Source of the DNA: Hyphomicrobiaceae bacterium
GTDB lineage: Bacteria; Pseudomonadota; Alphaproteobacteria; Rhizobiales; Hyphomicrobiaceae
Length of the DNA stretch: 64,000 nt
Assembly (NCBI GenBank): GCA_008933705.1
Contig: WBUN01000004.1
Location: 1-64,000 of the forward strand
Direction of reading: 5' to 3'
Both the position numbers and the translations under genes were made by a program. The notes under the pieces are model-generated. The model saw only the letters and a list, made by a program, of their open reading frames with translations, was not told the origin of the DNA and did not search any database. Position 1 is the stretch's first letter. Each line of letters opens with the position of its first letter. Below, piece after piece: positions 1 to 10,513 of this stretch.

Positions 1-300
1 CTTGTCGAGCGCCTTGGTCGTCTCGACGTCGATACATTCAGCGAGCAAGCGCCAGCTCCGGTCCAACGGCGACTTGACCTGCGCGAGGCAGTTCGATTTC
101 ACCGAATCCAGCACGAAGGCCCAGCTGCCGCTGACGGCCTTCAAAGCACGCCCCTCGAAGGCCGCGCACTGGCCCGGAGCGCTTTCCTTGGCGCAGATCT
201 CCGGGATGGGCCAATTCGGCAATGTCTGGGCGCAGATGCTATCGAGAGGCGCTGCGGCGGCAACTACGGCCAATCCGGCAAAGATATGTGCTCGTTTCAT
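1..300 (-). CDS. Small secreted protein of unknown function, partial (C-terminus outside window)
   Basis: The reverse strand is open from an ATG at 300 to the window edge (100 codons, no stop). A GGAGG Shine-Dalgarno sequence lies about 4 bases upstream. The N-terminus MKRAHIFAGLAVVAAAAPL is a typical Sec signal peptide, probably cleaved after SICA or just beyond. The mature part is cysteine-containing (an EICAKE stretch, a GQCAAFEG stretch, then further cysteines before LAECIDVET), which suggests a small disulfide-bonded periplasmic protein. I do not recognise the family. The gene is divergent from map. Confidence 0.7.
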   Translation of the reverse strand, partial: MKRAHIFAGLAVVAAAAPLDSICAQTLPNWPIPEICAKESAPGQCAAFEGRALKAVSGSWAFVLDSVKSNCLAQVKSPLDRSWRLLAECIDVETTKALDK

Positions 301-416
301 GCAATCCTCCCACTGGCTCTTGCAGGGGCAGGATGCCATAAGTTGCACGCGGCCGCATTTGCACTAAATTTGTCAGCAAGGCACACTTGGAAGATCAGCG
401 GAAATCTTGTCGGCCC

Positions 417-1244
417 ATGAACAACCTCGACCTGTCCCGCGCCCAATCGCGCGATACCAAGATCAAGCTGCACGGCCCCGAAGCATTCGCGGGCATGAGC
501 CGGGCCGGCCGGCTGGCGGCCGAGGCGCTCGATTTGCTCGCCCCGCACGTGAAACCGGGGGTAACCACCGAGTTTCTCGACGAATTGGTGATGGAGTTCG
601 CTCTTTCCCGCGGCGCGGTGCCGGCGCCCCTGAACTACCGGGGATTTCCGAAGGCCATCTGCACGTCGGTTAACCACGTGGTCTGCCACGGCATTCCGAA
701 CGCCAAGCCTCTCAAGGAAGGCGACATCGTCAACATCGACGTGACCCTGATCCTGGACGGCTGGCACGGCGACACCAGCCGCATGTATGCGGTCGGCAAC
801 ATTTCCCGGCGCGCCGAGCGGCTCATCGACGTGACCTACGAGGCGCTGATGCGCGGGGTCGCGGCCGTGAAGCCGGGCAATACCACCGGTCATATCGGAG
901 CGGCGATCCAGATCTACGCCGAGCGTGAGCGTTGCAGCGTGGTGCGCGATTTCTGCGGTCACGGTCTTGGACGCTCGTTCCACGACCGCCCCAACATCCT
1001 GCATTACGGCGAGCCGGGGGACGGCATTGTGCTCGAGCCCGGCATGCTGTTCACCATCGAGCCGATGATCAACCTCGGCAAGCCGCATGTGAAGATCCTC
1101 CCCGACGGCTGGACGGCCGTCACGCGCGACCGGGAGCTGTCGGCGCAGTTCGAGCACACGGTCGGCGTCACGAAGACGGGTTGCGAGATCTTCACGATAT
1201 CGCCCGGCGGCCTGCATCGCCCACCCTACAAGCTCGCTGCATAA
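417..1244 (+). CDS. map: Methionine aminopeptidase, type I
   Basis: This enzyme removes the initiator methionine from nascent proteins in the cytoplasm. The pita-bread fold metal ligands are visible: Asp in NIDVTLI and in GDTSRMY, His in [10 protein letters not shown], Glu in FTIEPMIN and Glu in AQFEHTVG; the substrate-binding His is in VCHGIPN. Length from this ATG is 275 residues, normal for the family. A TTG at 387 with an AAGG five bases upstream would add ten residues and is a real alternative start. radC follows closely on the same strand, so the two may be cotranscribed. Confidence 0.96.
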   Translation: MNNLDLSRAQSRDTKIKLHGPEAFAGMSRAGRLAAEALDLLAPHVKPGVTTEFLDELVMEFALSRGAVPAPLNYRGFPKAICTSVNHVVCHGIPNAKPLKEGDIVNIDVTLILDGWHGDTSRMYAVGNISRRAERLIDVTYEALMRGVAAVKPGNTTGHIGAAIQIYAERERCSVVRDFCGHGLGRSFHDRPNILHYGEPGDGIVLEPGMLFTIEPMINLGKPHVKILPDGWTAVTRDRELSAQFEHTVGVTKTGCEIFTISPGGLHRPPYKLAA

Positions 1245-1263
1245 GGGTGGCCGGAGAGCGAGG

Positions 1264-2007
1264 ATGGGCGGGGGGCTCAAAGACCGCAGCGCCAACCTCG
1301 ACGGCTCACAACAGCCCTCGTTGCTGCAGGACCCGCCCCCGCTCCATGCAGGGCACCGCCAGCGCCTGAAGGAGCGGTTTCTGGCCTGCGGGCAGGACGG
1401 CCTGCCTGACTACGAGCTGCTCGAGCTCGTACTGTTCAGCGCCATCCCGCGGCGCGACACCAAGCCTGTCGCCAAGCGGCTGCTTGCGCGTTTCGGCAGC
1501 TTCGCCGAGGTGGTCAACGCCTTGCCGGCACGGCTCAAGGAAGTCGAGGGCGTCGGCGATGCCGCCGTCCTGCAGTTGAAGCTGCTGCGCGCAGGCGCCC
1601 TGCGCCTGATCCAGGGCGGCATCATGCGCCAGCCCGTGCTGGCGACGTGGACCGCGGTTCTCGACTACTGCCGGGTGGCGATGGGCTACGAGGCGAGCGA
1701 GCAATTCCGCATCCTGTTTCTGGACAAGAAAAATCGCCTCATCGCCGACGAAATACAGCAAAAAGGAACCGTGGATCATACCCCGGTCTATGTTCGCGAG
1801 GTCGTCAAGCGGGCGCTCGAGCATTCCGCCAGTGCCATCATTCTCGTGCACAACCACCCGTCGGGCGATCCCACCCCCTCGCGCGCCGACATCGACATGA
1901 CCAACCAGATTGTCACGGCAGCGCGACCGCTCGGCATTGCCATCCACGACCACGTCATCGTCGGCAGGCAAGGGCACGTGAGCTTCAAGGCCCTGAAGCT
2001 GATCTGA
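1264..2007 (+). CDS. radC: RadC-family JAB-domain protein
   Basis: 247 residues. The N-terminal half carries a helix-hairpin-helix-like region ([16 protein letters not shown]). The C-terminal half is the JAB/MPN metalloprotease-like domain with its HxH...D zinc-binding motif ([16 protein letters not shown], His at about residues 196 and 198). The name RadC comes from an old E. coli assignment to DNA repair that was later withdrawn. The true activity is not established, so the symbol is only a family label. It starts 19 bases after map. Confidence 0.92.
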   Translation: MGGGLKDRSANLDGSQQPSLLQDPPPLHAGHRQRLKERFLACGQDGLPDYELLELVLFSAIPRRDTKPVAKRLLARFGSFAEVVNALPARLKEVEGVGDAAVLQLKLLRAGALRLIQGGIMRQPVLATWTAVLDYCRVAMGYEASEQFRILFLDKKNRLIADEIQQKGTVDHTPVYVREVVKRALEHSASAIILVHNHPSGDPTPSRADIDMTNQIVTAARPLGIAIHDHVIVGRQGHVSFKALKLI

Positions 2008-2043
2008 CGCTGCCGGGTCCGTTTTGATGGGGATGAGGCGTAG

Positions 2044-3120
<1,077 letters not shown>

Positions 3121-3166
3121 AACAAACATCCGTCATTTGCCGCTCCGACACCCGAAACAAGCCCCC

Positions 3167-4057
3167 ATGGATTGGGATAAGCTCCGTATCTTTCATGCCG
3201 CCGCCGAGGCCGGCAGCTTCACCCATGCCGGTGAAGCGCTGCGCATGAGCCAGTCGGCCGTGAGCCGCCAGGTCTCGGCGCTAGAGAAGGAATTGAAGGT
3301 CTCGCTGTTCCACCGGCATGCACGCGGTCTGGTGCTGACCGAGCAGGGCGAGATGCTGTTCGGCACGGCGAGCGAGATCATGAACAAGCTCTCGACCGCC
3401 GAGACGCTGCTCACCGACACGACCACCAAGCCGAGCGGCGACCTGAGGGTGACCGCGCCGATCGGCCTCGGCACGGTGTGGATCACGCAGCGCCTGCGCG
3501 AGTTCTTCGAGCTCTATCCCGACATCCGCATCGAGCTCGTGCTCAGCGACGAGCAGATCGCCATTGCCATGCGCGCCGCCGACGTGGCCGTCTGGACCAG
3601 CGAGCCGCAGCAAAGCGATCTGATCAGGCGGCCGCTGTTCAACATGAAGATCCATGCTTATGCGTCCGCGCAGTACATTCGCCGTCACGGCGCGCCCAAG
3701 TCGATCAGCGAGCTCGACGATCACGCCATCGTCTCCTACAGCGGCACGCCGGCGGCTCATCTCTCGGCGATCCGTGCCCTGGAAACGGTCGGCCTCGACG
3801 GCAAGCCGCCGCGCAAGCCGACGTTCGCCGCCAACAGCGTGATGGCCATGAAGTACGCCATCCGGTCCGGCATCGGCATCGGGCTCATCCCTGACTATCT
3901 GACGGAAGAGGAGACGGAGCTGGTGCCTGTGCTGCCGGATGCCGAGCTTCCGTCTCTGCCGATCTACTTCGTCTATCCCGAAGAGTTGAAGACCGCGAAG
4001 AAAGTGCAGGTTTTCCGGGATTTTCTCGTCAGCAAAGCCCGGCAGTGGAAATTCTGA
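3167..4057 (+). CDS. LysR-family transcriptional regulator
   Basis: 296 residues. The N-terminal winged helix-turn-helix is canonical (MDWDKLRIFHAAAEAGSFTH, then ALRMSQSAVSRQVSALEKEL). It is followed by a periplasmic-binding-protein-like effector domain beginning near PSGDLRVTAPIGLG. The start was set at the ATG before DWDKL because the family begins there; ten extra upstream codons are open. It lies just after trxB on the same strand, which suggests a link to redox control, but no target is shown by the sequence. Confidence 0.92.
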   Translation: MDWDKLRIFHAAAEAGSFTHAGEALRMSQSAVSRQVSALEKELKVSLFHRHARGLVLTEQGEMLFGTASEIMNKLSTAETLLTDTTTKPSGDLRVTAPIGLGTVWITQRLREFFELYPDIRIELVLSDEQIAIAMRAADVAVWTSEPQQSDLIRRPLFNMKIHAYASAQYIRRHGAPKSISELDDHAIVSYSGTPAAHLSAIRALETVGLDGKPPRKPTFAANSVMAMKYAIRSGIGIGLIPDYLTEEETELVPVLPDAELPSLPIYFVYPEELKTAKKVQVFRDFLVSKARQWKF

Positions 4058-4233
4058 AATGCGCGTGCGGCAGCCATGCAGATGAGCATGGCAAACATGC
4101 GAGCATCCGTATTTCCAACCCGGCGTGCCTCTGCTGATATGCATGCAGCTGTGACGGACAGCTATTGAAGGCTGCTACCCTCCCTTCGACGCCTTCATCC
4201 ACCCTCCCCGAGGGTGGCCGATAGTGCCTAAAC

Positions 4234-4268
4234 GCCGGGCCCGTGGGCCCGGCTTTTCTTTTTCTCTC
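4234..4268 (+). terminator. Intrinsic terminator after the LysR gene
   Basis: A perfect 9-bp GC-rich stem (GCCGGGCCC, two-base centre, GGGCCCGGC) is followed at once by TTTTCTTTTTC. It lies between the LysR stop (4057) and leuC (4337), so it should end the upstream transcript and insulate leuC. A weaker stem (CCACCCT/AGGGTGG, 4199-4217) precedes it. Confidence 0.8.
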
Positions 4269-4336
4269 GCCAATATTTGCGGGCGCCGCCGTGGCGCGCT
4301 ATCACAGGGCCGGACGAGCAGGAGGACCCGCGCGCA

Positions 4337-5752
4337 ATGGCCGAGACCGCGCCCAAAACACTGTACGACAAGATCTTCGACGACCACGTCGTCTCCCGCC
4401 AGCCGGACGGGACGTGCATTCTCTATATCGACCGCCACCTTGTGCACGAGGTGACGAGCCCGCAGGCGTTCGAAGGCCTCCGGATGGCCGGCCGGAAGGT
4501 GCGTGCGCCGGACAAGACGCTGGCCGTCGTCGACCACAATGTGCCGACCTCCGACCGCTCCAAGGGCATTGCGGACGAGGAGGCCCGCATCCAGGTCGAG
4601 ACGCTGGCCATGAACGCCAGGGACTTCGGCATCGAGTACTACGACGCTCTCGACAAGCGCCAAGGCATCGTCCACGTCATCGGTCCGGAGCAGGGCTTCA
4701 CGCTGCCGGGAACGACCATCGTTTGCGGCGACAGCCACACCTCCACGCACGGCGCCTTCGGCGCGCTGGCGCACGGCATCGGCACGAGCGAGGTCGAGCA
4801 TGTTCTGGCCACGCAAACGCTGACGCAGAAGAAGGCCAGGAACATGCGCGTCGTCGTCGACGGCAAGCTGCCGGCCGGCGTGACCGCCAAGGACATCATT
4901 CTCGCCATCATCGGCCAGATCGGCACGGCCGGCGGCACCGGTCACGTCATCGAGTACGCGGGCGATGCGATCCGCACGCTGTCGATGGAAGGCCGCATGA
5001 CGGTGTGCAACATGTCGATCGAGGGGGGCGCCCGCGCCGGCATGGTGGCGCCCGACGACAAGACCTTCGCCTACCTCAAGGACCGTCCGAAGTCTCCCAA
5101 GGGCAAGGCCTGGGACTTGGCCATGCGCTACTGGGAGACGCTGAAGTCGGATGAGGGTGCGCGTTTCGACAGCGAGGTGAAGCTCGACGCTGCGCTCCTG
5201 CCGCCGATCGTAACGTGGGGGACCAGCCCTGAGGATGTCGCCACCATCGAGGGCGCCGTGCCGGACCCGGCCAAGGTCGAGGACGAGGCCAAGCGTGCCA
5301 AGATGCTGCGTGCGCTCGAGTATATGGGCCTCAAACCCGGAACGAAGATTGCCGACATCCCGCTCGACGTCGTGTGGATTGGCTCGTGCACCAACGGCCG
5401 CATCGAGGATCTGCGCAACGTCGCCAGGATCGTCGAGGGCAAGAAGGTGTCGGAGCGGCTGGCGTACGCCATGATCGTGCCGGGCTCCGGCCTGGTGAAG
5501 GAGCAGGCCGAGGCCGAGGGTCTCGACAAGGTCTTCCTGGCCTCCGGCTTCCTGTGGCGCGAGCCCGGCTGCTCGATGTGCTTAGGGATGAACCCCGACC
5601 AGCTCAAGCCCGGCCAGCGCTGCGCCTCGACCAGCAACCGCAACTTCGAAGGCCGGCAGGGCTATCGCGGCCGCACCCACCTCGTCTCTCCGGCCATGGC
5701 GGCAGCCGCGGCTATCGCCGGGCATTTCGTGGATGTGCGCAAGCTCGCGTGA
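4337..5752 (+). CDS. leuC: 3-isopropylmalate dehydratase, large subunit
   Basis: Catalyses the isomerisation of 2-isopropylmalate to 3-isopropylmalate in leucine synthesis, with LeuD. The three cysteines that ligate the 4Fe-4S cluster are present (GSCTNGR, then PGCSMCLGM), along with the substrate-binding [18 protein letters not shown] stretch. Length is 471 residues, as expected. AGGAGG lies about 11 bases before the ATG. leuD is not in this window, so the two subunits are encoded apart, a common arrangement in Hyphomicrobiales. The terminator just upstream implies its own promoter. Confidence 0.96.
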   Translation: MAETAPKTLYDKIFDDHVVSRQPDGTCILYIDRHLVHEVTSPQAFEGLRMAGRKVRAPDKTLAVVDHNVPTSDRSKGIADEEARIQVETLAMNARDFGIEYYDALDKRQGIVHVIGPEQGFTLPGTTIVCGDSHTSTHGAFGALAHGIGTSEVEHVLATQTLTQKKARNMRVVVDGKLPAGVTAKDIILAIIGQIGTAGGTGHVIEYAGDAIRTLSMEGRMTVCNMSIEGGARAGMVAPDDKTFAYLKDRPKSPKGKAWDLAMRYWETLKSDEGARFDSEVKLDAALLPPIVTWGTSPEDVATIEGAVPDPAKVEDEAKRAKMLRALEYMGLKPGTKIADIPLDVVWIGSCTNGRIEDLRNVARIVEGKKVSERLAYAMIVPGSGLVKEQAEAEGLDKVFLASGFLWREPGCSMCLGMNPDQLKPGQRCASTSNRNFEGRQGYRGRTHLVSPAMAAAAAIAGHFVDVRKLA

Positions 5753-5807
5753 GGACCGACGTGAGTGCCCTTCATAGGGGCCGCCGCAATCTCATCCGGC
5801 ATCGCGA

Positions 5808-6185
5808 TCAGGGCGAACGGCGGACCACGCCGTTCTTGATGAAGACCCGGAACGGGGTGGTGCCTGAGCTGCTGCCGTCACGGGCGCGCCACGCACCGTT
5901 GGTGCACAGCGTGCCGCCCTGCACCTGGACGGTCTCGAACTCGACGACGTTGTCGTAAACCTTGCCGTCGGGCAGCGTGGCCGTAAAGTTCGTCACGCAT
6001 CTGTCGCCGACGATGACCGGATTGTAGCCATCGATCATCACTCCGCCGCCGCCCGTGCTCTCAAACGGGTTCTTCAGGATCTCCCAACTCCCGTAGTCCT
6101 CCTGCGCCGATGCGCCCGGAATCATGAGCCCGGTCAGGACAGGCATCAGCGCGAGGACGATGCCTCTGCGCATTGAAGATGGCAT
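5808..6185 (-). CDS. Small secreted protein of unknown function
   Basis: 125 residues with a clear Sec signal peptide (MRRGIVLALMPVLTGLMIPGASAQ, cleavage after ASA). The mature part begins YGSWEILKNPF and contains two cysteines (DRCVTNF and GTLCTNGAW) that could form one disulfide. A GGAGA Shine-Dalgarno lies about 6 bases upstream. It is convergent with leuC. I do not recognise the family; it looks like one of the many small periplasmic proteins found in this order. Confidence 0.75.
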   Translation of the reverse strand: MPSSMRRGIVLALMPVLTGLMIPGASAQEDYGSWEILKNPFESTGGGGVMIDGYNPVIVGDRCVTNFTATLPDGKVYDNVVEFETVQVQGGTLCTNGAWRARDGSSSGTTPFRVFIKNGVVRRSP

Positions 6186-6383
6186 GGCGTTCTCCCATGG
6201 CGTGCGCGCCGGACCAGCCGACGCTGCTGCAGCTACGGCGCGCAGGGGAGGGCGGTTTCCCCGAAGCGGTCACGAGTTGGTGAGCGCGGGGCAGTGAAGC
6301 CACACCGGATCGAGGCTCGCGCCCGACGGGCTCAAGCTGATATAGAGGACGCCCTTTCCGCTCCCAGCCGGACATTATCGACC

Positions 6384-6800
6384 ATGCCGAACTTCTCCAT
6401 TGCCGCCGCCAATGCCGTGCTCCAGGAGTGCTTCGCGCCCTGGGTGCTGGCGCTCGGCATCAAGGCCGAGCTGGTTGGCGCCGACACCGCCACGCTGCGC
6501 ATTCCGTTCTCCGACCAGCTCTGCCGCGTCGGAGGCATCATGTGCGGCCAGGCGCTGCTGACGGGAGCCGACACGGCCATGGTGATTGCGCTGGCCGCGG
6601 CGAGCGGCGGCTTCAAGCCATGCACCACCGTCGACCTCACCACCAACTACATGCGCCCCGTCACCAAGGCGGATGCGCTGCTCGATGCCAAGGTGATGCG
6701 CCTTGGCAAGACGCTGGCGTTCTGCACCTGCGAGGTGCGCGAGGCCGGTGCGGCCAAACCTTCCGCGTTCGCGACCGGCACCTACGCGATCCTGGGCTGA
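6384..6800 (+). CDS. PaaI-family hotdog-fold thioesterase
   Basis: 138 residues with a hotdog thioesterase pattern: an N-terminal helix, then SDQLCRVGGIMCGQALLTGADTA, whose G-G-x-x-x-G-x-x-L segment is the usual PaaI/DUF4442 core, followed by TTVDLTTNYMRPV. Members hydrolyse acyl-CoA thioesters; the substrate here is unknown. The start was set at the ATG before PNFSIAAANAVL because upstream codons look non-coding. It is convergent with the MFS gene. Confidence 0.85.
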   Translation: MPNFSIAAANAVLQECFAPWVLALGIKAELVGADTATLRIPFSDQLCRVGGIMCGQALLTGADTAMVIALAAASGGFKPCTTVDLTTNYMRPVTKADALLDAKVMRLGKTLAFCTCEVREAGAAKPSAFATGTYAILG

Positions 6801-6845
6801 CCCCCGGCGCAATCGTCGCTGCGAGGCCGCATGCCCTCGCAGAGC

Positions 6846-8051
6846 CTACGCACCTGCCGCGGCTGCAGCGCCGGGCTGCGGCAGCTTGTGCGGCAGCATC
6901 AGAACCGCGGCCAGGATGATGCCCGCCGACACCGCCAGCACCCTGAACAGCGCGTCGAAGCCCCACCGCTCGTAGATGAAGGCTATGAGCGGCAGCGCGG
7001 CGGCCAGCACGGTGAAGCTCACGACGTAACGCACGCCGTAGACACGCGCGCGCCATGCGCCCTCGGCCATGCGGCCGATCATGTAGTCGTTGATCGGGAT
7101 CTGGCCGAACGCCGCCAGCATGAACGCCATCGCGCACAGCAGCGCCGGCCAGTCGGCAAGGCCCGGCATCATGGCGAAGAAGACGAGCTGCACGGCCGCT
7201 GCGCCGATGAACACCGTGCGCGGACCGAGCCGGTCGAGCAAATGGCCGACGACAAGCTGACCCACGGAAGCCAGCGCAAAGACCAGGAACGCAAGCTGGC
7301 CGAGCGCCGTGGCCGAGACGGCGATACCGCCCAGGCGCTCGTCGAACACCTTGGGCAGCGCGAACGTGGTCGACTGGAAGACGATGCTTGAGACAGCCGT
7401 CGTCAGGAACACGATGATGGAAATGCGCAGCAATGTCGCCCTGACGCCGGCAGGCAGGGCCTTTGCGGCAGCCCTGGGACGCGGAGGGGCCTTCGGCTGG
7501 CTGAGCTCGGACCACACCACGACGGTATAGGCGGCGCCGATCAGGATCGACAGCATGCCGGGCACAAAGAACGCGCTGCGCCAGCCGCCGTGATCGATGA
7601 AATAGCCGGTGATGAGCGCTGCGCTGGCAACACCCAGATTGCCGAATACGCCGTTCACGGCGATGCGCATGCCGGTGTTTCTCCACTTCTCGACCACGAT
7701 GGCGAGACCGACCGGATGATAGATGGCGGCGAATATGCCAATCACGAAAAGGCCCAGTCCGATCTCCAAAGGCGTGCGCGCGAAGGCCGTTGCCGTCGAT
7801 GCTGCACCGATACCGATGAAGAACACGCTCATCATGCCCTCCCGGCTCCACTTGTCGGCAAGCCAGCCGGCTGGCAACGCAAAGACACCGAAAGCAAAGA
7901 ACCCCGGGGTTGCGAACTTGAGCAGGTCCGCATAGCCGAGCCCCCACTCGCGGTGCAGGGCCAGGGCGGCAACGGTGGCAAAAACCAGCGTGAAGAAGTG
8001 ATCAAGGAAATGCCCGATGTTGAGCAGAAGAAAATGCAGGCGCTCGCGCAT
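6846..8051 (-). CDS. Major facilitator superfamily transporter
   Basis: 401 residues, strongly hydrophobic, with about twelve predicted membrane helices in two halves separated by a charged loop (LSQPKAPPRPRAAAKALP). The loop 2-3 region LPAGWLADKWSRE matches the MFS G-x-L-a-D-r signature in degenerate form. The second half repeats it (VGHLLDRLGPRTV). GAGGAG lies about 6 bases before the ATG. Substrate is not deducible. It is divergent from the esterase at 8258, so the two share a 206-bp promoter region. Confidence 0.88.
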   Translation of the reverse strand: MRERLHFLLLNIGHFLDHFFTLVFATVAALALHREWGLGYADLLKFATPGFFAFGVFALPAGWLADKWSREGMMSVFFIGIGAASTATAFARTPLEIGLGLFVIGIFAAIYHPVGLAIVVEKWRNTGMRIAVNGVFGNLGVASAALITGYFIDHGGWRSAFFVPGMLSILIGAAYTVVVWSELSQPKAPPRPRAAAKALPAGVRATLLRISIIVFLTTAVSSIVFQSTTFALPKVFDERLGGIAVSATALGQLAFLVFALASVGQLVVGHLLDRLGPRTVFIGAAAVQLVFFAMMPGLADWPALLCAMAFMLAAFGQIPINDYMIGRMAEGAWRARVYGVRYVVSFTVLAAALPLIAFIYERWGFDALFRVLAVSAGIILAAVLMLPHKLPQPGAAAAAGA

Positions 8052-8257
8052 AGGAAGCTCCTCGGGCGCGGCGTTATCCGCCGCGCATAAGTCTGCAGCC
8101 TAGCCGCTTCGCGGCCGGCGGCAAAGCTGCAGGGGCTCATGGCTGTTCTTCGCGGACCGCTACCCTTCTGCGCATCTTCAACGGGGATGGCGAGACGCCC
8201 GACTTTGTGGGACGCTTGCATCGATTTGCGCCGCTTTGCGACGGGGGATGAGGAATA

Positions 8258-9190
8258 ATGGCTCTGGATATTCACGTCAGGGCGCTGCTGGACCTGATGG
8301 CCGCGGCGGGCAGGCCGAAAACCTGGCAGCTCACACCGGCGGAAGCGCGAGAGGGACTCCTCGCGCTGGCCAATGTCGCCGACGCCCAGGGCGTGCCGAT
8401 CGGCCGGGTCGAGAACGCGGAGCTTCCGGGGCCGGGCGGCCCTCTGCGGTTTCGCAGCTACACGCCGGTGTCCGCAGACGCAACGCGTCTGCCGGGCCTC
8501 GTCTACTTCCATGGCGGCGGTTTTGTCATCGGCGACCTCGACACGCACGACGGCATGTGCCGCATGCTGGCCAACGCCAGCGGTTGCCGGCTCATCTCGA
8601 TCGACTATCGCCTCGCCCCCGAGCACCCGTTTCCTGCAGCCGTCGAGGATGCGTTCGCCGCCACCGGATGGGTAGGGGAGCATGCGGCAGACCTGGGCAT
8701 CGATCCCAGCCGCCTCGGCGTGGCCGGTGACTCAGCCGGTGCCAACCTTGCGGCCGTGGTCGCCCAGCTCGCGACACGCGCCGGCAGGCCCAAGCTCGCC
8801 TTGCAGGTGCTCCTGTGCCCGCGCACGGACGCGGCCGCCGATACGAAATCGCTGCGCGACTTCGCGGAAGGCTACCTGCTGGAGGCGGCCGCAATGCAGT
8901 GGTTTGCGGATCACTATGGCGCGCGTGATCCCCATGACCCTCGCGTCTCACCAATGCGCGCCGACAGCGTGGCTGGTCTGCCTCCAGCGCACATCCACAC
9001 TGCAGCCTACGATCCCTTGCGCGACGAAGGCAAAGCCTATGCGGATCGCCTGGCGGGGGCGGGCGTGGCCGTGGAATACACCTGCCATCCGGGCATGATC
9101 CACCACTTCTATGCCCTTGCCGGCGCCATCCCTTACGCCAGGACCGCGATAGAGCAGGTTGGCGCCGCCATCAAGCGCGCGCTCGCATAG
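8258..9190 (+). CDS. Alpha/beta hydrolase of the hormone-sensitive lipase (esterase) family
   Basis: 310 residues. The oxyanion-hole motif HGGGFVIG and the nucleophile elbow GDSAGANLAA define the HSL/GDXG esterase family. The catalytic Asp is probably in AAYDPLRDEG, and the His is in GMIHHFYAL near the C-terminus. Such enzymes hydrolyse short-chain carboxyl esters in the cytoplasm. GAGGA lies just before the ATG. The gene is divergent from an MFS transporter and convergent with the M20 gene. Confidence 0.92.
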   Translation: MALDIHVRALLDLMAAAGRPKTWQLTPAEAREGLLALANVADAQGVPIGRVENAELPGPGGPLRFRSYTPVSADATRLPGLVYFHGGGFVIGDLDTHDGMCRMLANASGCRLISIDYRLAPEHPFPAAVEDAFAATGWVGEHAADLGIDPSRLGVAGDSAGANLAAVVAQLATRAGRPKLALQVLLCPRTDAAADTKSLRDFAEGYLLEAAAMQWFADHYGARDPHDPRVSPMRADSVAGLPPAHIHTAAYDPLRDEGKAYADRLAGAGVAVEYTCHPGMIHHFYALAGAIPYARTAIEQVGAAIKRALA

Positions 9191-9232
9191 ACCAGGCTCG
9201 CCCTTTGTCCGCGAGGCGGGACCGCACGGCCA

Positions 9233-10417
9233 TCAGGCGTCCTTGGCAAGGCGGGGCAGCTTCTTCTCCACGAGGCGCGCGTACAGGCTTGCTCCGTAAG
9301 GGAGTGCCGCATCGTTGAAGTCATAGTTCGGATTGTGCACCGGGTAGCGGCCGGCATCGTCGCCGTTGCCCAGATTGATGTAGGCGCCAGGGCAGGCCTC
9401 GAGCATGAACGAGAAGTCCTCAGATGCCATGATGATGCTTCGGTTGCGATCGACGTCCGCTTCGCTGGCAATGCCGGCCGCGACGTCAGCCATGAACTGC
9501 GTTTCATCAGCATTGTTGACGAGCGGGGCGAACAGGGCGCGGAAATCGACCTCGGCCTTGGCGCCATGCGCGGCCGCGATGCCGGCGGCGGTGCGACGCA
9601 TGCCGTCCTCGATCTGCTTCATCGTGCTGCTGTCGAAGGTCCGCGCCGTACCGCGGATCACGGCGGTCTCGGGAATGACATTGTAGGCCTCGCCGGCCTC
9701 GATCGCCGTGATGCTCACAACCGCCGTATCGGAAGGACTGATGTTGCGTGAGACGATGGCCTGCAGAGCGGTAACGAGATGGCAAGCGGTCAGCACCGGA
9801 TCAATGCCCGCCTCGGGACGCGCGCCGTGCGTGCCTCGGCCTCGGATCACGACGTCAAAGAACGCGCCGCCGGCCATCATGGCGCCCGGGCGGATGGCAA
9901 ATTTGCCGACGGGCATGCCGGGCGTATTGTGCATGCCGAAGACGCTGGCGCAGGGAAAGCGTTGGAACAACCCGTCCGCAAGCATGGCCTGCGCACCGCC
10001 AATGCCTTCTTCCGCCGGCTGGAAGATGAAATGCACGGTGCCGTCGAAGTTGCGCGTCTCGGCAAGATAGCGCGCGGCGCCGAGCAGCATGGCGGTGTGC
10101 CCGTCGTGACCGCACGCGTGCATGCGGCCGTCGTGCTTGGACCGGTAGGGAAGGTCGTTGGCCTCCTGGATCGGCAGCGCGTCCATGTCGGCCCGCAAGC
10201 CGATGCTCGGACCGTTGCCGGTCTGCAGCACGCCGACCACGCCGGTCTTGCCGATGTTGCGATGAACCTCGCAGCCGAACTCGGCAAGCTTGCGGGCGAC
10301 GAAGTCGGAAGTGCGATGCTCCTCGAAGCCGAGCTCGGGATGGGCGTGCAGATCGCGCCGCCACGCGGTCATCTCATCGTGAAACGCCGCGACGCGCGGG
10401 AGGATCGGCATGGCCAT
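9233..10417 (-). CDS. M20-family metal-dependent amidohydrolase (hippurate hydrolase-like)
   Basis: 394 residues. Zinc-ligand motifs of the M20D family are visible: GLRADMDALPI, ACGHDGHTAMLLG, FQPAEEGIGGAQAM, and the late His/Glu region ASEDFSFML. Members hydrolyse N-acyl amino acids, hippurate or IAA conjugates; the substrate is not resolved. It is the last gene of the leftward catabolic operon and is separated from the Bug receptor by a 96-bp gap holding a strong perfect hairpin. Confidence 0.92.
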   Translation of the reverse strand: MAMPILPRVAAFHDEMTAWRRDLHAHPELGFEEHRTSDFVARKLAEFGCEVHRNIGKTGVVGVLQTGNGPSIGLRADMDALPIQEANDLPYRSKHDGRMHACGHDGHTAMLLGAARYLAETRNFDGTVHFIFQPAEEGIGGAQAMLADGLFQRFPCASVFGMHNTPGMPVGKFAIRPGAMMAGGAFFDVVIRGRGTHGARPEAGIDPVLTACHLVTALQAIVSRNISPSDTAVVSITAIEAGEAYNVIPETAVIRGTARTFDSSTMKQIEDGMRRTAAGIAAAHGAKAEVDFRALFAPLVNNADETQFMADVAAGIASEADVDRNRSIIMASEDFSFMLEACPGAYINLGNGDDAGRYPVHNPNYDFNDAALPYGASLYARLVEKKLPRLAKDA

Positions 10418-10433
10418 TGCCCTTCGGTTGAAT

Positions 10434-10462
10434 GATTCGCGGAAACTGGTTTTCCGCGAATC
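10434..10462. repeat. Perfect 12-bp inverted repeat (stem-loop) between the Bug receptor and M20 genes
   Basis: GATTCGCGGAAA and its exact complement TTTCCGCGAATC flank a five-base loop. There is no T-tract on either strand, so it is not a classical terminator. In the operon mRNA it would form a stable hairpin just upstream of the M20 ribosome binding site, so it may be a processing, stability or attenuation site. Confidence 0.75.
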
Positions 10463-10513
10463 TTAGGCCGATGCGGCAGGCCGCCACAAGCGCAAGATCT
10501 GCCCGGGCAGAGC

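Noticed and set aside
1264-2007. RadC as a DNA-repair enzyme
   Set aside because: The repair assignment of the RadC name was withdrawn for E. coli; only the JAB-domain family is supported.
4199-4336. Leucine attenuator or leader peptide before leuC
   Set aside because: There is no leucine-rich leader; the strong hairpin with T-tract is better explained as the terminator of the upstream gene.
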